This document shows, piece by piece, positions 21,806 to 32,118 of a stretch of 64,000 nucleotides of DNA. Each line of letters starts with the position of its first letter. The stretch's first letter is position 1. The notes beneath the pieces were generated by a model. That model worked only from the letters and a program-made list of their open reading frames with translations. It made no database searches and was not told the origin of the DNA. The stretch lies in contig JAHLKC010000067.1 in the NCBI GenBank assembly GCA_025449115.1, positions 141,189 to 205,188 on the forward strand, read 5' to 3'. The position numbers and the translations under genes are program-made. This DNA comes from Chytridium lagenaria. Lineage: Eukaryota > Chytridiomycota > Chytridiomycetes > Chytridiales > Chytridiaceae.

Positions 21806-22047
21806 CCAAACAGCTCATTTGTAAGAAAAAATTTCTTGACCATTTTACTCCGTAAACCAAACGGTGACTGTAAGATTTTGAGGTGAAAAAAAATTGTACA
21901 GGTGGAACCAAACACCACCTTGTAACACTTGCTGGAAATTTCGAATTTTACAGGACAATCCAAACACGACATTTCTTCACGTATTTTACACACTCTTGCA
22001 CACGAAATTTTTACTATAATTTTCAGGTGTAACTGCCTGATCCAAAC
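21806..22047. repeat. Phased subterminal CCAAAC motifs at the Harbinger right end
   Basis: CCAAAC occurs at 21806, 21857, 21908, 21960 and 22042, so the first four are 51, 51 and 52 bp apart. Each is preceded by an AT-rich TTTACAG- or TTTACT-like block. The inverted form GTTTGG is at 11629-11634 and 11892-11897 near the left end. These are candidate binding sites of the Myb-like protein or transposase. Confidence 0.7.
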
Positions 22048-22212
22048 AAAGCCTAAGCCAAAATACTTATTACTTGCACGTTTTTAGATATGCTGTTTAA
22101 TGCAATAAATAATTGTGAAAATGAGGCCCACACTGACTGAACTCTCCTCCTCCCTGCAACCGATCTGAAAAATATCCTGCATATCCCCTCCAGCATCACC
22201 TCTCCTTATGAA

Positions 22213-22600
22213 GTGTTTCATGAGATAGCACCATTAATCAAGCACCTGCATGTTGCCGGTTGTGAGTGTGATTACTTTTTGCCTAAGTCACAACATAACT
22301 CTAAGCTTGGTTCTCACACTGCACTCGCCGTTCACATAGGTGCTTTGCCGAAATTCCTAGCTAAACTTTTAGATCTACATACTAATAGGCTCATTTACAG
22401 CCGCCACGCAGATGTTACCTTTCACAAGACCACTGTTCCTCCCTTGCTGCCTGTCCCTTCCTTCCTGATGCACCATTATCCTCCTTCATCCCAACCTTCA
22501 ACCCTACTGAACGTTCTTCACTTGACAAGGTCACACAAAATTACCTGTCATTTGTTTCCAAACATCGACCTACCTTTCCACCTCACCTCCTACCATTGAC
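22213..22600 (+). pseudogene. Degenerate copia integrase C-terminal/linker fragment
   Basis: The ORF contains GCECDYFLPKSQHNSKLG, then LLDLHTNRLIYSRHADVTF, which fit the conserved copia integrase-RT linker (GC-C-Y-PK-x-R-K-x-LG...LYD-x-T-R-I--SRDV-F). Pro/Ser-rich residues follow. It differs from families 1 and 2, so it is a third, older copia relic. Confidence 0.55.
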
Positions 22601-24420
22601 AATTTGCCTCTACCACCCACTGCAGCTCTCTTGTGCTGTACAGCTCTGCTGTTCTTGCAAGGTTTTATTATGGAAAAGGAAGAGAAATAACGAAGAATAA
22701 TGAAAAGAACCTACGCAAGGATCACACTTACCGAGGTAGAAAGGGCTACAAGGAGGGAGTCTATCCTTCTCCATGGAGTATCCTGGACCTTCACAATCAT
22801 CTGTAAGCTGTTAAACCTCCTTCCTACTTCCTCCTATTGTCTGTTTGCGGATCCTCTCTGGTCGCACTCCCTGTTGAGGACAAGTAGACAGCCCAGATCA
22901 TCGTAAAGAAAGCAGTAATAGAGTGGTTTATCTGAGCAGGTGTTTCTAAGAGGTTGTGCCATGAATTCTCAATAACTCTGGTTTACCATTCCTAGACTTG
23001 GTTGTCTTGACCTAGCATTGCGGCACCCTCTGGCAATGTCCATCCTTGAACGCCTCACAGTATACTCAAAAACATTGTGTAATAAAAGGGTGGGAGAGCA
23101 CAAACAGGGCTGGCCTAGAACGAGGTCTTTTATGGGTGTTATAAATAAATCAAGATTTCCTCAATCTCTAATTTACAGAATACGATCAAGGGGGATATGA
23201 TATGTACACAAACACAACAAAACACACACAACATAAACACAAGCCCGCCGTCAACCCCGCACACATAATAGATCTCCACGCACATAAGAAAAGGGCTTAC
23301 GTAGCCATGTGGGCTAGACAGGAAGGGGAGAGACAAAGGGTAATGGGAGGTAAGATATTTAACAAACAATTTAGAGCAAGTACTTAAACACTTGTGCCTG
23401 TTTAGTGGAGTTCCTTCATAATTTCACACGTACTCCTAGCTCAAGAGTCAAGCCCTATTCTGTTTTTAGTGACAGCGGGGATTTAAGTTGCAGTGGATCT
23501 AATGGTCAATAAGAGAGGGAAACAGAGATAACGCCTAGTGATTGGATCCAAAGAAACTAGGGGAAGGGGTCTATGATAAGGGATTCCACCCTGCTCCAAG
23601 GATTGAAATAGGTCTCTAGATTGCTGCAATAAGCTGTTTTAGCATGTTTCTATCTCAAGCACGTTCATCCAGGACCCTGCTCATGCAGCACTTCCACTGT
23701 ATGCATGATGATGTTCTCTCTGGTGGCCTCCTCTGCTAAACCTTGACATACGGAGGTAGAGATCATATTGAAGGTGACTCTATTAACTCTCTGTATGTAC
23801 TCCAGAGTTGAGAATAAAGCCCTACACATTTGTTAAGGGATGCAAGAATTTGTTGTGATGAGGGGATTCATTTGGTCGTTCTTGTGTCAGTACTAAGGGG
23901 AGTAAAGAAAAAAGTGCCTCATAACTACACTACCATTTTTGCCCCAGGCTAAAATCAGAAAATTGACTTTTTGTCAAAATTCACAAATAAGATTGGTATA
24001 AATTCAGGTTGATTTTAAAAAATGATGGATTTTGCTTGACGGAACTCATCTGATATAAAGCAAAAACATTGTAACACACAATTAATATTTTCTTCACCTC
24101 AATCCACACACCCAAGGTAATACCACAGGAAAAATCTTTATATTGTGAGGAAAAATCCTTGATTCTTATTGGACAAGCTGCGTCATGGCGTGACCACCAA
24201 ATCCCCATCAACATTAAGAATTCTTGATGTCCGCAACAATACGGCACAAACAAAGTTACAAGAGCCATCACTGGTAGGGACAAAGTCCCATGTTGTTTGA
24301 CATGAGAAAACGTTCGAACATCAAGAGGCTTTCAAGCGGTGGTATCTTCTAAGAGTCCGCAGCCATACCATGGTAACAGCTTTGCGATGAAAGAAGCATT
24401 TTTATTAATGGCATTAATAG
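22601..24420. other. Region without a supported gene
   Basis: Only short unconnected ORFs are seen on either strand. A CA/AC-rich stretch lies near 23203-23255. The stretch 23400-23480 is similar, in inverted orientation, to 29040-29100, which suggests dispersed repeat debris. Confidence 0.5.
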
Positions 24421-24424
24421 GGTT

Positions 24425-24735
24425 ATGCGCGGCGCTCCATTGAGTCAAGACCAAATGGATGCTGTAGACTTTGGACAGTATTCAAGGGCTGGTAGTGATG
24501 CCGAAGACCCAGTTGCCAAAGACGGGGTGTCAGACAACATTGGGGATGACGATGGGATTTCAGACCATGTTGGGGAAGATGGTGATAGCACTGATGACGG
24601 TGAGACAAATGAAATACCTTCTCACGCCTCTATCGGAGCTTGGTGTTGCCAATGTTCCCACCGCAAACCAGCTTTGACAGCGCGACGGCAGCTTCCTCTA
24701 GCTCCAACAATGAAGTGTATTGGACGATCTTCGCA
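24425..24735 (+). pseudogene. Acidic coding-like fragment upstream of a copia LTR remnant
   Basis: An open stretch beginning MRGAPLSQDQMDAVDFGQYS is strongly acidic (DNIGDDDGISDHVGEDGDST). It may be the N-terminal low-complexity part of the CACTA-like gene that continues at 24960, now separated by the LTR remnant at 24778-24874. No domain recognised. Confidence 0.3.
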
Positions 24736-24777
24736 GAATTATTCTATTTTGTACGCCCATGCGGAATCGTTATTAGC

Positions 24778-24874
24778 TCCCTGTCACCTCTGGAGACTCA
24801 TCATTAGTTTTCGTAGTTTATTTACTTTATTGATTCTTTATATTTAATTACATTTGAGCCCCGTAACCTCTACA
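24778..24874 (+). mobile_element. Copia LTR 3'-end remnant
   Basis: The last 97 bp, from CCCTGTCACCTCTGGAGACT to GAGCCCCGTAACCTCTACA, match the 3' end of LTR-A/LTR-B (CCCTGTCACCGCTGGAGACT ... GAGCCCCGTAA). The 5' part of the LTR was not found. It sits just upstream of the CACTA-like gene body. Confidence 0.75.
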
Positions 24875-24959
24875 GCGCGAGATTTTTGCCGTAGGTGGTG
24901 CGTATTGAATTTCGAAAGAGTTGAATAAAAAAAATGCATTAATAATAAAAGTTTTCGCG

Positions 24960-26640
24960 TTGATGTCGGATAACCCTCGTTCAAGTCAATTGGCAAACAT
25001 TTGCCGCGGTAATCCTAGCCTACCATGTCGGTTCTGTTATTATGACAAAAGAGAAGCATTTGTCAAAGCCATGCAAAGACGAATCCCAGGTTTGGCCGCC
25101 CAAGTACGTAAGCCCTGGGAAACTCTTGGTTTTCTGGAGGAGATGGAAAAGGCGGATATCAACTCCGCAAAGACAAACATTCGAGAAACACAGGGATTGA
25201 TGGAGATTCTAAACAAGCCCTCTATTTTTGCTGCCATACTTGAATCCTCATGCCGACCTCCCAATTGAAATCCTTCATACCTATCTTCTAGGTACTATTT
25301 GTATATTTTTTATATTCAGCCCAATCATATTCTCACATTATAGGCATTTTAAAATACACGTTGAGGAGGACATGGACAAGCTGAATGACGCCAATAAGCA
25401 TCAATTGGGAATTCGTGTGCAGTCACTCAATTGGGATGGGCTGGACTGCCCCAAATTAAGGCCAGAATCATTGTGTCGGTATAGCGGATCTTTTGTTGGA
25501 CAAGACTTCAAGGTTGTGTGTCAGATCGCTCCTTTCATATTTTTTCAACATTGTTAGCGACACCGCATTACAAATGTGGGTTTCAAATAGGGCATATTGG
25601 TCGGCTACTTTATCAGAGAACGATAATGGGGATGGACACATATTGCGCCAAACTTGATGCTCATTTAAGGCAATTAGCCATCATTATGTTGTCGGCGGAG
25701 GAGACGGAAACAGGCAAATTATCTAAGCAAGTATGTGATGTGTAATCAAACTTTTTATTAACAATATCTTTTTTTTGATCTCTTGCTTAATCGGTACATA
25801 TGAAGGAGATGATTAAAGAGTTAACGGGCAAGGCAAAGTTGCATCTGCTGCTGGCTCACGCTACAGAAGTAATCCGTCGTTTCGATCACTGATATTTTAT
25901 GCCACGGAAAAGTGTGAGTCTAAGAACGGAACAGTCAGGGGGAGTATTCAATACACAAACCGTTCTGCGCCAAGTCTGGACGTCGCTTTTTTATTCACCA
26001 CACAAGAGGCATTAAGACTTATTTTTGCGGGTGGCTACTATGCAGTGGATCAGCCAATTACCTATTCAGAAACTTCAAACTCGATCTCCCAAGCATTGTC
26101 AGGCTGAAACAGAGGTTTTACTTTACGGTTCCTCCAGCAAGCTCACATTGGACTACCTTGGAATAAGGGTTAATCACCGAGAATTAGAGCCATCACAAGG
26201 TAATTGTTAGGGTATTTTTAAAAAACCGTATCTCACAATTAAATGTAAGGCTGCCCCTTCTTGTATTGAATAGCTTGCGGGTGTTCGCCAATTTTGTTGA
26301 TTTATCAAACAACGTCGCCATCACCGCGGTTAATGTTCAACATCGCTGCCTAAACCATTGCATGCAGACTGGACAAAAGAAGATTCTTACTGAACGCCAA
26401 CAAACTGGCACATTTTCCCGAGTAATTGAGCATGGAGATGATAAGTTTTTTATTCTAATTCATTTGCCCACGGCAAACAGGACGTATGCAAATAGGCTGT
26501 CGCGATTTGACAACGCTGAGGATACTAATGTGGGTGTGATCCTACTTCAATCTCAGCACACAGCAAACGCAACCCCGCCACCAACATCTGCCAGAGGTAG
26601 TTCACGATTCAATTAATATATTTGACACCTGATAGTGAAC
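24960..26640 (+). pseudogene. CACTA-like (Tnp2-related) transposase family, copy 2
   Basis: Ordered motifs are MSDNPRSSQLANICRGNPSL followed by CRFC (24964-25045), a helical block, ADLPIEILHTYLLG (frame change before it, near 25230), an intron about 25293-25344, QSLNWDGLDCPKLRP and GSFVGQDFKVVCQIAPFIF (25420-25550), an intron, AKLHLLLAHATEVIRRFDH (25840), YATEKCESKNG (frame change at about 25890), QYTNRSAPSLDVAFLF and FAGGYYAVDQP. The same order (SDD/DNP-C-x2-C/LP-E-LH--LG/G-DF/KLH--EDIRRFG/ATE-FES) is known to me from mushroom hypothetical proteins and CACTA transposases. The N-terminal part with the SDD motif is absent here and is replaced by the LTR remnant. The C-terminal region continues to about 26600 (TGQKKILTERQQTGTFSRVI). 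Several frame breaks; a dead copy or one with sequence indels. Confidence 0.6.
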
Positions 26641-27000
26641 CAACCTCCGCCACTTTCCACGATAAGGGCCACCCTTGGACTTCCTCTCAACAGCTTAACG
26701 TTGAGGGAGTGATTCCATTGCAGAGGTAATTCGCAATTCAATAAATATATTTAACACGCCAGTTTCCACGATAAGGGCACCCCGCCAACTTTCTCTCCGC
26801 AAGTTAACGTTGAGAGTGTGATCCCATCACAGTCTCAGCACACAGAAAACCTGAGCCCACCACCAACATCTGCCAGAGGTAAGTTGCAATCCAATACATA
26901 TTTAACACACCTTAGTGAACCAACCTCCTCCAGTTCCCACGTTAGGAGCCATGCCGTCAACTTCTTCTCAACCCCTCACGCTGAACACCATCGAAGACGT
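26533..27000 (+). repeat. Three imperfect tandem exon-intron units
   Basis: The block TCTCAGCACACAG...CCACCAACATCTGCCAGAGGTA occurs near 26550-26598 and 26832-26882, with a short version ending CCATTGCAGAGGTA near 26715-26728. Each is followed by an AT-rich stretch (ATTCAAT-AATATATTTAACAC) and then by a GAACCAACCTCC/TTTCCACGATAAGGG-type block. The junction AGAG-GTAAGT looks like a splice donor, so an exon plus intron seems to have been triplicated. Confidence 0.65.
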
Positions 27001-27199
27001 GAACCAATGCCGCACAACATAAGTTATAATTTTATTATCAGCAGACTACTTAAAGGATTTTGGTACTTGGTGGTGTATTACATTAGTAGGGATGATCAAC
27101 ATGACAAAGACAGTACAGGGTACTCAGATGATGAGCCATCACGTACCAATATGCTCAACCGGAGAAAAAACCACTAACCTCTCACCCAACATATGTTTA

Positions 27200-28179
27200 A
27201 AAGTCGTCTTTAGTGTCTCTTGTAAACGCTTTTGTTATCTACGATCCCACTGCTGCCCCAAACAACCTAGTAACGACACAGGGTATACCTGCCTCTCAGG
27301 CCGTCATATACCTACAGCAAATAAAGTTAATTCCAAGTGATTGGCCTTCAGAGGACCCTCACTTGACGAACTCTGTTGGTAAGCTTTTAAACAATTGCTT
27401 GACTCATTCCAAGTCAACGTTGAAGCGCAAGGCATATTCATTTTTTTGCAAATTACACTTACAAAACTTTTCCGCAGATCAAAGAAGGTTGTAAAAAGCA
27501 TTTCTGGGCAAGAGTATATCCCCGTTTGCTTCTGTTCTTGCTAGCTGTAATGGCCAGGAAGTCACGGAACACACAAGGCAACGAGCGGCTCTTCTTATAA
27601 GTAAAAAGTTCTGACTTTCTCAAAATAACACAGTAAGAGATGATTACATGGTGAATATTGCAAAACTCGTAACTCGCGAAAAACCTTCGACTCGAATCCT
27701 GGATAAAGACATTGACCTTGACGAACTAAGTCTTTGCATGGAAGCAAACTGTAATGTGCATTCTTGAACAGGTCAAATCATTATTTATTCTTTTATTTAT
27801 TTCTATTGACTGATGGACCTTTTTGCATTTTAGGATTCTTATAAATTTCAACACTTACCTTGCGGAACCAACCCCGAACACACCTCACCATCCCCCAACA
27901 CCATCCGTTGCAATACCGTCAACATCGGAAAGCATGATCTCTGGCTCCACGTTCATACCATCACCATCACTGTGTGGTACACCTAGAAACTTTGGTCAAA
28001 CACAAGGGAATCGTTCCTATCCTGAAACGTTTGTGAGAACACACACAAATCTGACAACACCAACACCAAGCTCCGCTACTTTTCCCCAAATATCTTCTCG
28101 TGTTTCTGGCGGGGACTCAAGTTCCTTCACGAGCACTTCCACCGCAAACTTAGATTTGCAAGCAATTACTAACTCTTAG
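27200..28179 (+). CDS. Unrecognised multi-exon ORF downstream of the CACTA-like copy
   Basis: Not recognised. Segments are 27213-27440 (PASQAVIYLQQIKLIPSDWP and VGKLLNNCLTHSKSTLKRK), an intron ending CCGCAG at 27478, 27479-27600 (basic/aromatic, CKKHFWARVYP), 27640-27760 (MVNIAKLVTREKPSTRILD), and a long Ser/Thr/Pro-rich tail 27823-28179 ending DLQAITNS. The first two segments have the helix-rich KLLN...LKRKI-pattern seen in fungal proteins that accompany transposons, but this is weak. It lies just downstream of the damaged transposase-like gene in the same orientation, so it may be a second gene of the same element. Exon limits are approximate. Confidence 0.3.
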
Positions 28180-29826
28180 CAGATGTTCAGCGGGTACTAT
28201 TCTACTTGGATTCGGATTTTTTTACATATCTTGCCATTATAGTTGCTCTTTTCCATTTATTTTTTTTGGCATATTCATTATATAATTTTGTATTTTTCTT
28301 TTGTTTATTTTCTTTTGTTCTAACGTTGAATATGAAATAAAAATCAATATTATTTTTATCTTAAAAGTAGAGTAAAGTTCAAGTTGAAATTAATATAAAG
28401 TCTAGGCTAAAATCAGAATGAAGTCATGTTAAATTTTGCTTAATTGTCAAGTTAAATTTGGCATAATTGTCAGGTTGAACTCACGATACTTGTAAGCCTG
28501 GGTTCGACGTCAGATTAGGATACATTTTTTTAAATTCAAGTCAATTACCAATTATAAAATTTTGAAACTGAAAAAAAACAAACGGTGGTGTAGGTCCAAA
28601 GTGACGAGGGAAAGGCCAGCAACTTTCACCTAGAGAGGCTGGGAAGCAGGATGTTAGGTAATAATTATGTTTAGTACTGACAAGAGTCTTTATTCACACA
28701 GGTTGAGAACAAACTCATCAAAAGTACAACATGAAATTGATACACCTCTGTTGGCCTTTTTAATAACTGCGTCCAGCTCCAGGAGAACATTTTGAGCTGG
28801 AGGGAGCAGAGGTTACAAACACTGATAAAGGAAATGTAAGTCAGCAATTGATCTTCTAAAGACCTCCTTTGGGTCTACTTTCATTTGAATATGGTAGGCG
28901 AACCCATCTAGAGTACCTTTCACAGATCTTCTTCTTATGGACCCTTGTCCCCTAATCATTGAAGATCTTGGCACTACGTACATTCCTTTGTACTTTCCCT
29001 TCCTTATAACCTCTATAATTAGCCGGAACAAAGGCCAGGGTAACCTGAATCCCTGTTGTCACCAAAGGCAGAAGGGGCATGACTCTTGACTTAGGAGTAC
29101 ATCCGGGGCGCAAGTCACCTTTTATGTGGTTCTCTACCAGCTCTTAGCAGAGGGTGCCATAGAGAGAATTTTACAATACTGCTAACATGTATGATGTTTG
29201 ACTCAGTACATCTTGGGCATATGTTTTGTCACCTTTTATGTGATTCTCTACCAACTCTCAGCAGAGGGTGCCATAGAGAGAATTTTACAATACTGCTAAC
29301 TTAGTATGTATTTAACTCATTTATAGGTAGACTCATTACCCTAATTTTATGTGATAAGCAATGACATCTTGTGATCTCCTCCTGTGGACACAAGTCTTAG
29401 CAATTCTCCCAGAGATCTTACATGAACAGCTCATACGACTACATCGTTCAGTTGAGCAAAGTATACGGTTGTGGATTCTCTGACAATATATAGGGACGTT
29501 TAAAGTTGTTCTGTGGAATAGTTGACATATTAAATCCAAAAGCTTTGATATAGAGTTAACTTATTATTTGATAACGTTTTTTCTACATTGTTCATTGGCG
29601 TGTTGTTTTTTTTTTCGGTTTATTGACTGGAAAATGGCACACTATCTGCTGTCCACATTTTATATATGTATTTCGTCAATGTTTTAATATGATAATACAG
29701 GACTGGTATAAAGACAAAATTGGGCCAGCCAAGTGTAACCCTAATAGAAAAGTAAAAAAAACATAAAAAGGCTACACCCATATCCACAACATTAAAAAGC
29801 GCCTAAACACTCAAGACCATCCTTTA
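28180..29826. other. AT-rich region without a supported gene
   Basis: No convincing ORF. Contains the 73-bp direct repeat pair (29114-29300), poly-A/T runs, and a short stretch similar in inverted orientation to 23400-23480. Probably old repeat debris. Confidence 0.5.
29114..29300. repeat. 73-bp direct repeat pair
   Basis: GTCACCTTTTATGTG ... AATACTGCTAAC occurs at 29114-29186 and 29228-29300 with only about three mismatches, separated by 41 bp that are not repeated. Confidence 0.9.
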
Positions 29827-31700
29827 TCACCCTACAATCCCAAACGCATTTCTCACGCAAATAGGACACCGTCCTCTCCGTCCCTCAACACGTTCTTTTA
29901 CAATCCATTCATCGACACACTCAACATGAAACATATGTCCACACACCAACTCTCGAACCCGTTCACCCTTCTCCATCTCCCCCAAACAAATGACACACCC
30001 CGTCACATCAAACACGGGTGCAAGTGTATCATGTTGATGATGATTGTATACTTGAAGGATGAGTTCCATGGCGGGTGAATCGTCGGATTGGTCATTGCAG
30101 GCCGTGTCTTGGGGTTCGTCGATGGTGAAGACGCGGGAGAATCTGTTGAGAAGGAGATGGGTGTTTGAAGCGCGGACGGATTCTTTTGAGGCGCTGATGG
30201 TGCTTGAGGAGGAGACGGTGTCGGAGAATGGTGTGGAGAAGGGGTCTTGGGAGGGTTGTTGTTGAGAGAACGGGGAACGGCGGAAAAGCGGATTGGTCGA
30301 TGGATGTTCGGGGGTGGGGAGGGAGGTCTGGAGAGAAAGGGGGTGGTGTTGAGGGTGGTTGGATTGGGACAAAGTAGGAACCGTGGGAGAGATGACGTTG
30401 ATGAAGGGGGTGTTGAGGGATTTGAGGGAGGGTAGGGGAGGGCATGAGGGGTGTAGAGGTACGTTTTGTTTCAACGGTGGATGATGGTGGTTGGGAGGTA
30501 GGACGGGTTGGTTGTTGACGAGAGGAAGCGACAGAGATCATGGAAGATCGGAAAGGTGTTTCGTTGCTGACGCGAGATGCTGGGAATTGTTTTCTTGGTC
30601 CGTGTCGCTTCTTTGGTTGATGGAACAGCACAGTGAGGTTGATGGAGGCAGGATGTAGAATACAAGGCATGCAAGGGTGGAGGATGTGGTAGATGGGCCA
30701 GTATAGGATGTAGAGGATGGTGAAGATGATTAAACTTGCGACACAGATGCTGACAATGTCGATGATCGCGACGGCGAATGGTCCGGAAAGAACTGGATTA
30801 CCAAAATAGCATATTTTCATGGTTAACATCAAAGTTGGGCGCGTCAAGACTCAAACATGAAAACTTACACAGATGGACCATGAAGGTATTCCAGAACACG
30901 GGATCGGCGGTTTTGCAAATGGAGGGTCGTGAAAGAATAATGAACCCCAGGATTGTACTAATGCTACGGAGAAAATCGATAAATACCATTATAATACATC
31001 TTCAACGGATTCATAGAACAACGATAATCATCATAACGAAAAGAATCCTTACCATTCAACCACAACCGCAAATCCCACAACAACTGCCCAACCTTCACCC
31101 ACCGCCCAGCCGCCTCCCCACTCACTCTCTCCAACACCTTCCCAAACCCTCTTTCCCCCTTCTTCACCTCCCCTCTCCCACCACCCACAACCTCTCCAAA
31201 CCCATGCACCACAACCACAGATACAACACATGGCACCGACCGCCATGCCGAGGTTAATGAAATAAAGGGATTCACAGCGCGGTGAGGCTGGTGTATCGTC
31301 GGGGAGCGAGAGATGACGGGATAACATGAGGGGAAGGATGAGAAGCCAGATGAGGTTTGGGATGCTAGGTTTTGTTAGGGATGTGAGGAAATCAGCAATG
31401 GTGACTTTACCCTAAACAAAGATACTCATAGGGAAGAGTGAACGAAAGAGCTTGGAAGGAGTGGTGGATGACCGTAATGTGGATAATGTTGGTAATGGAG
31501 TGTAGGATGATGTACAGTGATTTCTGGGACTGTGGGGTTGGTGATTCATGTAGAGGGAGAGGAGGGAGAGGACGTTCGGTAGTGGCATTGTTGTTGTTGG
31601 TTGCGGGTAATGGTGAATGATGGTATGAATGGTGACTTGTGAGTGCTGTTGCTGTTGAAGAGGACGATGAAAGTGGTGCCGAGGATGCCCATTCCGTCAT
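29827..31700 (-). CDS. Polytopic membrane protein with C-terminal RING-H2 finger (putative E3 ubiquitin ligase)
   Basis: The C-terminus at about 29990-29850 is a canonical C3H2C3 RING-H2: CVICLGEM, then CGHMFHVECVDEWI, then CPIC; these are the eight zinc ligands of E3 ligases that recruit E2-ubiquitin. Upstream there are at least four hydrophobic segments: SLYIILHSITNIIHITVI (about 31500), PNLIWLLILPLML (31330), LGMAVGAMCCICGCGAWVW (31220) and FAVAIIDIVSICVASLIIFT (30770-30700). A Pro/Ser-rich linker separates the last of these from the RING. Introns have good GT...AG borders near 31405-31380, 31050-30965 and 30865-30790. The frame changes somewhere between 30480 and 30100 in the Pro-rich part, by either an intron or an indel. 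The start at 31700 (MTEWASSAP) is the first clear Met; an upstream exon is possible. Likely sited in an endomembrane. Confidence 0.65.
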
Positions 31701-32118
31701 TCCTCCTTTGATGTTCCATGCATTGGAGAGGCCGTCATTGCATGATCGTTCCTCTTGCAGTCTAATCTCAAACGGCCACTTGGCGAAACCAGCAAAGAAA
31801 GAAAAAAATTAACGAGCATGTGACACAAAATGACGTTGCACAACGTGTACCAAGACTCAGTCACTCTCCATCGAATTCCGTTCAAGCAAAGATAAACCCA
31901 GATGGCTGGATCATAAGAATGAAAAACTTTCGTTCTTCCTTGGCTTTTTTGGACCAGAAAGCAAGTAAAGCGATAAAATAAATAACTCCAATCATCAAAT
32001 AAAAAGACTCAGCGGGATTAAAATATGGTTTTTTCTTTAGAAAAAAAAATCCAGAACGACTTGCTCAAAAGTTAACCCAGTTATTCAGAGAAACACACAC
32101 ATCCAAAAACAAAAATCC

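Larger units (their letters stand above)
11623..22053. mobile_element. PIF/Harbinger DNA transposon (10.4 kb) with a nested copia insertion
   Basis: The left end reads GGTTGCGTTTGGATC and the right end, read inward on the minus strand, GGCTTTGTTTGGATC. These are terminal inverted repeats of the PIF/Harbinger type. The element is flanked by TAA at 11620-11622 and 22054-22056, the 3-bp TWA target typical of this superfamily. Inside are the two standard genes, a Myb/SANT-like protein on the plus strand and a DDE endonuclease on the minus strand, converging with about 50 bp between their stops. Both ends carry subterminal CCAAAC/GTTTGG motifs. Without the copia composite (12723-19563 plus one TSD) it would be about 3.6 kb, a normal size. 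Confidence 0.92.

Noticed and set aside
23202..23387. Small plus-strand ORF (MYTNTTKHTQHKHK...)
   Set aside because: Product of a CA/AC-rich low-complexity stretch; no conservation or gene context.
26533..27000. CRISPR-like array
   Set aside because: Units are long, imperfect and unequally spaced, with splice-like borders, in a eukaryotic genome.
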